64,000 nucleotides of DNA. Origin: Hydnum rufescens UP504. Lineage: Eukaryota; Basidiomycota; Agaricomycetes; Cantharellales; Hydnaceae. The DNA is taken from assembly GCA_014904985.1 (NCBI GenBank), contig MU128927.1, positions 147,107 to 211,106 of the forward strand, given 5' to 3'. A program made the translations under genes and the position numbers. The notes beneath the pieces are model-generated. The model did not search any database, was not told the origin of the DNA, and saw only the letters and a program-made list of their open reading frames with translations. This document shows positions 56,954 to 64,000 of this stretch, in pieces. Every line of letters begins with the position of its first letter. Within the stretch, counting starts at the first letter, position 1.

Positions 56954-58023
56954 AAGAGCGAGGCTATTCGGTTCCCAAAGGATGTCAAAATATCGCTGGT
57001 CACTCTTGGGGAGACTCTCGTCGATCAGGAGCGCTCTTCCGTAAAACTGCACGTCTCGGATGAAGACGGCGATGAGGCAGAAAAACAGTCTTTCGTTCTT
57101 GCAAATTTTGTGCCAGGCAAGGTACGTCTTGAGAACGCTTTGGGTCGGGGACTAGGCAATAAAAAGAACCCCTCGAAACAATTTTCTAGATCGAAGCCCA
57201 GACCGTTGACCTCATCATCGGCGAGAATGAGATTCTTGAAGTCGAAGTAACTGGCAAAAAGTTCGTATATTCGATAGCACACTCATGCTCCTCCACGTAC
57301 TGACAGACGCGTTTTCCTTTACAGTACGGTACACTTGACCGGGAATTACATTGGTGAGATATTCTACGCTCTTTTTTTTTTGGTGGCCATTCGACTAGAT
57401 GGGTTCTCGATATCAGATCAGCCTTCCATTGGTGATGATCTCACTGATTCCCAAGATGACGAGTCTGCATACCGGCTGGAGGACGTCAGCTCAGATGTTG
57501 AAATGATTGCGGACGACTTTGGCGACGATGATGACGAGGACGAAGAAATAGAAACCGGGTACGCTACATATTCCCTGATCTGACCAGGCATTCTCTGAGA
57601 CATATTGTGAATCCAGTCGAATCGAGGAAGTGATTGAGGAGCCCAAGCCAGCGTCAGCTAAACGCCCCCGCGACTCGACCGCCACGGAGGGCGGAAAGCC
57701 TGAGGGCAACACGCCCAAGAAACATAAGCCCAAGCACAACAAGGGGGGTGAGGCCGGTGCACCCAAGGCGAACAAGTCCCAAGAGCCGAAGTCGCCTTTT
57801 CCCGCTGGGAAATCAGACGGCAAACCTGAATCCAAACCTGCAAACAAGCAGTCGCAGCAACAACCAAAGCCAGTATCCGCTAATGGAGCTCCCGGACAGG
57901 GAAATCCAAGCAAAAAGGATAAGAAGAAGGTTAGTTGATCCCTTGCAAATAATTTTTGTTTTCTCTGGTTGATTACTCGAATCTCAGAACAAGAGCAAGA
58001 ATAAGGAACAGCAGAAGCCTTAG
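56831..58023 (+). CDS. Nucleoplasmin-like (NPL) domain protein, related to the N-terminus of nucleolar FKBPs, without a PPIase domain
   Basis: Exon 1 gives MSVAVAV plus a split Trp codon; after a roughly 78-base intron comes TLTAQPGKSEAIRFPKDVKI, SLVTLGETLVDQERSSVKLH, VSDEDG. This is the NPL fold that heads Fpr3/Fpr4-type nucleolar immunophilins, which are histone chaperones. Further exons give IEAQTVDLIIGENEILEVEV and TGKNTVHLTGNYIDQPS, then an acidic stretch ending EMIADDFGDDDDEDEEIETG and a Lys/Pro-rich basic tail ending in KNKEQQKP before the TAG at 58021. The FKBP catalytic domain that normally follows the basic tail is absent; the next gene is HbrB on the other strand. Six exons with consistent phases were found. 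The likely role is a nucleolar histone chaperone. The promoter and 5' end lie inside duplication copy 2. Confidence 0.85.
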
Positions 58024-58338
58024 GTTCGATCCCTTTCATTTTGTCCTCAGCTTGCCTCACCTATCTGCGTATAGGCTTTTTTTGCGAGTTCTTCCAAGGT
58101 TTGCTCCCGGGCATGATTTTTCTTGCTATACCACTTTCTCCATCACGCAAAAGTAATATGAGCATATCTCCATCGTCGTAGAGGTATCACGACACTAAAA
58201 CACTAGCATTGCTGTGCAACATCCATCGTATACATTTGGCATTGATCTCATCAGAAGCTCTTGTATTGGTCATCCGAGAATATTGCAAAACGAATCAAGA
58301 TACATGGCATACATCTCATCACGGTGAGAACGAGAATG
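58024..58338. other. Spacer between convergent NPL and HbrB genes
   Basis: 315 bases with no gene; 3' flanks of both neighbours. Confidence 0.5.
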
Positions 58339-60529
58339 TTAGCGGGTCTTGAGTAGAGCCGAAGAGAAAAAAAATTAGCACGGATTCGAGGGGGAAAGTG
58401 ATAAAACGTACGACTGGCTGCCCATAATCCTCCTCTTCATCCGTCTCATAATCCTGCTGTGCGCGGCGCGCACTACTTGGAGCCGTGGCCTGAGTGGGAG
58501 TAGCTCTGAAACCTTCCTGGACCATAGGACTCTTTAGCGTATCCAAGAACGCCCGTTCGCGATCTCGCGCCCAGGGTGCCCCATTTTCAAAAGGTCTCCC
58601 GTTCCCCATTGCCATCCCAAGGGGCACACCGCCCGCTGCTCCACTCGTTAAAGTGGGAGTTGTGCTTCCCAGCGGCATGCCAAGATCACTATTGTCGTCG
58701 TCATCTTCGAGCTCTTCGTCGGTTAGAGATACGCCGTCGCGCTTTTTTTGCTCTCTCCATATACGACTGGCACTGCTGGGGACAACCGTCGATGGGGTAC
58801 CAGCAGAGGAGTGCTGCAGATCGGACGAGGAACCCGTCCGGAAAGAAGGCGTAGAATCAAGATTAATCCGGCCCCGGCGATCCCCTGGGGCTCCGGCGAA
58901 CGAGGCCATCGCTCCAAACCCACCACGATTGCTAGTCAGGGATCCTGATGAACGCCCTCGTAGATTGAAATTACTCCCTACACTCCGACGATTATGTGAA
59001 AATGGTGACGGCGAGGCCGTGGCTCCCCGGACCACCCGGAGGAGGTAGCGTGTAGCTTGTTCGCCTGGTGACGGGGAATCGGACGAAGATGAGTGTGAAT
59101 TTGACCCCAATACAAGCAACCTGAAAAAACGATGTGAGATCAATTGTTTGCGAGGGACTGTCGGCCATTTACGAACATTTGTTGAAGACGAGGTTGCTGG
59201 TAATCCTCACTTTTGCCGACGCCCACATCATAACCGTCTTTCATGGATTCTGATAAGCGATCACGAAGCTTCTCAAATCTAGGAAGAATAATGGCGTCCC
59301 GGAAGGAGAGTAAAGCCAGGTGACGAACATCAAGACGAGACTCATTTGGGGATGGCAGGTCCAGACCAGATGATGATGAGCCTCGTCTGTGCCCTTTGGA
59401 GCCACGACCGACAGAAAGGAGAAGAGAATCTGTTTGTAGTGGAAGGAAGACCTGAATGCACTGGATGAGAAAGTGGGCTTCGTTGCAGATAGAGAAACCT
59501 CAGCACTGACACCTTCCACATACGGCAGAACCTGGACCCAGAAGAAGTTCCAGACCTCGATGAGCCTAGTGACGAGCTTATCGTCATCAATGCCGGTTAA
59601 TTTTGCGTTCAAATTCATCATTCCGGTGGAGATGAGTTCCACAAGATCCGCTTCCAACGTTGCAATCGCTTTCGATGGGCCTCGCTAGGGTGATCATGAA
59701 CGACCTTGGGCTACCTAGACAGAAAAAATAAACGTACTGAGAGAACGATTTGTATATGCTGTCGAACCAGTTGGTTGAGGTCTTCTATGGGAGCATGAAG
59801 TGGTTCACCATTGAACAAAGGTAGAACCTGGAGATGCAATGATGTCCAAGGGCTATCTTGGCTAGAAGACGGAATAGATAATGTTGACGTCGAGCCAAGC
59901 AGGGGAGTGGATCGCGATTCCGTTATCGGAATGATAGTAGGGGTCAGAGACAATGTAGACGCAGAAGCGGTTGCGACCAGAGTCGAAGAGGAACCACTTT
60001 GGAATTGCATTCCAAGACGGTCGAATTCACGACTGATCAATTTATTGTCATATGTGCGCTGCGCCTTTTGAGGGGACGCTCGAGCGGCTGAAACAAATAT
60101 AAACGGAATCCAGTCGATATATTGTCCGTGATGAAGGGGACGAGAGGCTATACTGACTATTTGGAATCGGAGAAGAGTAGTTTCGCGCGAGGGGAAGGTA
60201 TCTGCTCGCGACTGCGATCTGAATGGAACATTTGTGTATATGGTAGAGCTCCCACTTGATCCAGCAGCTGAAGCATTGGAGCCGGTAGCAGCAGTATTGG
60301 GTGACGACCCAGGAACATTTTGCTTTGATCGAACAGACCTAGAAAGCAAGCCTTGGGTTTCGACGTGAAATAGTGTCTTCGCTTGTTTAGGTGTAGCCCC
60401 GTCGCTGGAAGACCGCCTGCGACTGTCGTCCGGCGTTGTTAGAGGAGACGATGGACGACTGTCGTGCGATCTTCGTGGTGGCGGTATATTGTTGGAAGTA
60501 GGTGGCCAGCGAGCTGAAGAATCTGGCAT
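58339..60529 (-). CDS. TORC2 subunit of the HbrB/Bit61/Protor family
   Basis: HbrB-like proteins are TORC2 accessory subunits controlling polarity and hyphal branching. ATG 60529 starts MPDSSARWPPTSNNIPPPRR, a disordered Ser-rich leader. The HbrB domain covers about 59900-59250: WTSLHLQVLPLFNGEPLHAP, IEDLNQLVRQHIQIVLS, spliced to PSKAIATLEADLVELISTGM, MNLNAKLTGIDDDKLVTRLI, EVWNFFWVQVLPYVEGV, then FLPLQTD and a last helix. The C-terminal 250 residues (59110-58410) are Ser/Gly-rich with an acidic patch DEELEDDDDNSDLG, ending DYGQPVTR after a final intron (TAA at 58341-58339). Five or so introns. A splice inside the roughly 60230-60040 stretch is likely. The family assignment rests on FNGEPLHAPIEDLN and NAKLTGIDDDKLVTRLIEVW. 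Confidence 0.87.
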
Positions 60530-60646
60530 TTCCACACACTTTGAGCTTAGGGCAACAACGACAGAGAGGACATAAATTGGCGCCACAACGCGGTAACCAC
60601 TATCCGCTTCCGAAATTCTCACGCATACAAACATGAGGCCACAACA

Positions 60647-63600
60647 TTAATTCACTGATCGTACATAGGCAAATGCCTCCCAGTTCTTCCTCTCCCATGG
60701 GGCCATCATGAGGGCCCTCACCATGGTCGCAGCCCCCTGCACCAGTGGCTGCACTGTGGATCCATCTTCGTCTTTGTCCCCAGGTTCGCCTATGTCGGCA
60801 GCCCGTGCCCGAGTGACCGCTAACAACCGCAGCAGATCATGAGTAGAAGGTTGCAAGGCGTTAACTGGTTGCAGACGCTGGTCTCATCAAGGACTGCCTT
60901 TGCGGTCGAAATCCTACCAGTTTGCAGCAGGTGCTCAGCAAAATCAAGCCTTGCTGGTTCTGAAAAAGGTTCCGTTTCCACTACTGTTTTAAGAATGGAG
61001 GATGCCTCTTCATGTCGACCCTATCTCAAAATATGACAACTCAGTCACTCATAGATCTGGGGCTTTGTAGAAAACAAACCGAATTGATGTGATGTAGGAC
61101 AAGCAATTGTTCTACGGCACGAGCGGGATCAAGGGCACGTCGCCTGTCCAGGGGCATGGCCAGAATCTCTGACAGAGTCGCTCGCGTGAGTTCATCATTT
61201 CGTGAGATGATCGCCATAGCTGCCAGTGTAGTTATCGCCGCCAGATTCTGGGGATCCTCTCCAATGCTGTCGAGGGTCGGCTATGATAAGGATCCGGAAC
61301 GGAGAGATGAGAGCCAGGAAGCTTACCATGTCAGAAGCTGATCTTTGGCAGCTTCCTGCGCTTCATCACTTCCGATTGCCCATAGCGTCTGCGCCAAGAG
61401 GATACTGATGTGACCTTGCACATCCTTCAGTTCAGCCGGAGTTTCTTCTAATGCAGTCTCGAACGAAGCGAGTGCATCCTCCAATTCGCCCAGTTTAAAG
61501 TTAGCAAGGCCGATCCCGAAACGCGCCTGCGCTCGTAATCTCGACAACTCCTGGTCCGACCTTTTTGGATCATCGTCGGTTTCAGTCGTGAGGCCAAGAA
61601 CGAGCTCGAATGCCTCCTTCGCCTGTGCGTAGTTGGCCACCCCAAGTCGGACCCGCCCCAAATTGACGTTAGCGATGGCAAACTGCCTCTCTGTCTTCTC
61701 GTCTTCTGTCTCCTCGTACGCAGCCTCCAGAATTCTAATGGCTTGGGTGAGCAACTCGATAGCGAGGTCGATTTGGCCAAGACGTTCGCAAATGATCGCA
61801 AAGAGATGAAGACCAGAAGGATCTTGGCTTATCTGTCCGCAGTAATGTCCAAGGGCGAAATAAGGGTTAAAAAGGTGGTCCACAGGAGGTGGGGGGCCTC
61901 TGGCGGAGATGAGTTCTTTAAATGTACGATGAGAGTATACATACTCGGCTTGTGGCTAGCAGAGCCCGAGAGATCAGATGGATACTTCACGTCTCAGAAA
62001 CATACGCACACTTACAATTGGAGGGGAACAGGCTAATTGCGTGTTCGAGGAGAGACCTTGCTTCGGGCGCATGCCCATTTTCGATTGCGACGAAAGCTTG
62101 CCCAACCCATGCCAATGAAAATTCAGGATCGAGTATTTGAGCATGATAGAGTGCGTCGTTGCTCAGTTCTGGATCGCCGTGGTGTAGGTAGAACAGTCCC
62201 AGGTTTGTCCATATTGCGGCACTCTGAAATGTACCACATCAGACCACAAGAGCCGGACGTAATGTCAAGAATCTCGCCTTGGGATCTAGCTCGAGGGCTC
62301 TGATGTACGAATGCTGGGCCAATTTCGGATTCCGTTCAAAACTGATGGTTCCCAGCGCGTTCCAGAACAGTTCATTAGAGGGTTCTTGTTTCAACGCAAG
62401 TTTTAACGCCTCGGCTGCCTGATCGAGAAGAACATCCTGGACACCCTTTGAATTTTTCAGCGCCGCGCTGTGCAAAACGACAGCAAAGTCGAAAAGAGCT
62501 GGGGCATGAGTGTCAGGGTCAGCATCGCAAAGCTCCACCCTGAACTGATAAGCCACCACAGCGAGCCACAAGATCGCCCTTCCAGAAACATTCTCCTTGA
62601 GGCCTGAGGCAATAGTGGCATATGTGCCAAGACCCGAGACTGCACGTTCTCGAGGCCGACCGGCCGCATCGTAAATGAGAACATTACACAAAGCTAGGAC
62701 AGCCTCACGAACAGCCTCTTGGTTTGCAAACTTCTCCGTCTTGGAAAGCTCGAACAACGCATCGGCTGCCGTCTTCCAGGCCACACGGCGGAAACGAGGG
62801 AATCCCTCAATAGCCCGGAGACAAGTCGAGATGCAGGAAGCAAAAGATGAGTCGGAGCGCGTCATAAAGCCCGTCGAAAACTCCAAGCGTCCGAGTGACA
62901 GGAATGTATCTGCCAGTGACAGCAGTGCGGCAGGCTCGTCGGGACGAGACGCCAGTACCTGTTCGAATTTCGCAATAGCCAATTCATACTGTGCCCATCT
63001 GATGGTGCACCATACCCATCAGGAACGTACAGGTCCATTCGTCAGGAGAAATAGAAGCAGCGCGCGTTAAAGCCTTCAAGGCTGCTACTGGTCGCCCTGA
63101 TCTAGCATACGCTTCGCCAAGACGTGACCAGGTCCTGAAGTCATTGTTGTCAGCACGAAGAGCGATCTGTAACGAGATAATGGCTGGTCCAAAATTATTT
63201 CGATTCTACTCAGAATCGAGAGGTAAGCTTCACCCGCCATCTGCCCTCGCCAAAAAGAAAAAGGTTACTGACTAATTCAACTACACCAGTCGCCTTCCAT
63301 GCCCACGCATTAACGGGCCTATATCGAGACGCTGCAGCGGAATTCCCGACACCGGGAGTGAGCATATCATCTTCGGCCCCGCCCTCACCCTCGATCGTGC
63401 GGCGAGCAACAACCTCGACGAGATCCCATTCCCTCTCGTCAGCGAAGCCCGCGGCGAGCGCCGCGCTGCCTCGCCTTCTCTCGGATCCAGTTCCACAGCC
63501 TTCTGGAAGCATTTAGATGCTCTTGCAGGGTCAGGTGGGTCAACAAATTCTGAGTAATAGATACCGAGTGAAGTGAAAGCCGGGCAAACGAAGAATGTCG

Positions 63601-64000
63601 CTTGAGGGCAGTGATAAAGTGTCTATAGGCCTGCTTCCGATGGTCGCCTTCCATCCGAAGAAACACAGTGCGTGAGTAACACATGATAGACGAGTAAGCC
63701 AGATCGCACACCATTTTGGTCCCATAGAGTTTTCCCCAATCTCCACCACGCCTGGGCTTTTCGTTCGCTGTGCTCATCCAGGAGGTCAAGAGCGTCAATA
63801 ACTATTTGCAAGCCATTGGCCGCCCCGGTGTAGTCTCCTGACAGGGAGGCGCACCACGCTACCTCTTCCTCTGCCTCGAGCTTCAACAAGTGATCTACTT
63901 CTGCGCTAATGAGTCCAGCCACGCGGGCGAATAAGCGTCGTGCTTGGTTGTAATTGGCACTATATCTAAGTACGTAGCCTCGAGCAAGAAGTGCTTGCAC
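60647..64000 (-). CDS. SKI3: SKI3 (TTC37-like) superkiller complex TPR subunit, C-terminal portion, continues past the right edge
   Basis: SKI3 is the long TPR scaffold of the cytoplasmic Ski2-Ski3-Ski8 complex that feeds mRNA into the exosome. From the right edge: NYNQARRLFARVAGLISAEV, WWRLGKTLWDQNG, HRKQAYRHFITALKRHSSFA, ALIGADK-unlike blocks such as AVELDPREGEAARR, WAWKATGVVEL, IALRADNNDFRTWSRLGEAY, ALKALTRAASISPDEWTCTF, YELAIAKFEQVLASRPDEPA, LSLADTFLSLGRLEFSTGF, ALKLALKQEPSNELFWNALG and AHYFALGHYCGQI-like segments. The C-terminus is ALMMAPWERKNWEAFAYVR ending SVN at TGA/TAA 60649-60647. At least seven introns. Roughly 950 codons are inside the window, so about 400-450 N-terminal residues should lie to the right. 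Whether a normal first exon exists there cannot be seen, and an exon-1 sequence lies at 40335 on the other strand. Confidence 0.85.

Noticed and set aside
58020..58036. ggttcgatccc, a tRNA T-loop-like word
   Set aside because: It overlaps the stop codon of the nucleoplasmin-like gene and the flanks do not pair.

Overview
The window looks like nuclear DNA of a basidiomycete, most probably a mushroom-forming Agaricomycete. Genes are dense and cut by many introns of about 50-60 bases with GT-AG (rarely GC-AG) ends. Several divergent gene pairs have start codons only 42-160 bases apart. The mobile DNA (tyrosine-recombinase elements, DDE transposase remnants) is of types common in that group. No prokaryotic, organellar or viral block is seen, and no tRNA, rRNA or CRISPR array was recognised.

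Layout. 1-2999: decayed mobile DNA, namely a tyrosine-recombinase pseudogene and an inverted-repeat element. 3000-40334: a conserved housekeeping region. In order it holds an MFS allantoate/vitamin-type permease (+), a WDR83/MORG1-like WD40 protein (+), a Medusa-type developmental regulator (-), Mediator subunit 27 (-), a small unknown ORF (-), a large disordered AT-hook protein (-), U2AF1 (+), PEX14-like (-), APC8/CDC23 (+), an unknown coiled-coil protein (+), tRNA dihydrouridine synthase DUS2 (+), a DOCK-family Rac GEF (+), a second AT-hook protein (-) and Arp2/3 subunit ARPC4 (-). 40335-56830: a rearranged accessory block. 56831-64000: a nucleoplasmin-like protein (+), the TORC2 subunit HbrB/Bit61 (-) and the C-terminal two-thirds or so of SKI3 (-), which runs off the right edge.

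The accessory block is the most interesting part. It opens with a stranded first exon of SKI3, 69 bases from ARPC4 and ending at a good splice donor. Next comes a decayed tyrosine recombinase, then degenerate tandem copies of a ~3.9-kb unit carrying a two-finger C2H2 gene, a Tourist-like MITE with TTA target duplications, and a small orphan gene. A ~1.03-kb segment (orphan-gene exon 2 through the promoter, exon 1 and start of exon 2 of the nucleoplasmin-like gene) occurs twice as a direct repeat and brackets 5.9 kb of foreign DNA. That DNA contains a third repeat unit, a mutated piece of an MTR4-type helicase and a DDE transposase remnant. The rest of SKI3 lies ~20 kb away in the opposite orientation. 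The simplest reading is a rearrangement hotspot, possibly including an inversion with one breakpoint in SKI3 intron 1.

Functionally the genes are a mix of core cell biology: splicing (U2AF1, WDR83), transcription (MED27, Medusa), cell cycle (APC8), peroxisome import (PEX14), tRNA modification (DUS2), actin and polarity (DOCK, ARPC4, TORC2-HbrB) and RNA decay (SKI3). They are not a metabolic cluster. All exon limits were read by eye from splice signals and family resemblance.
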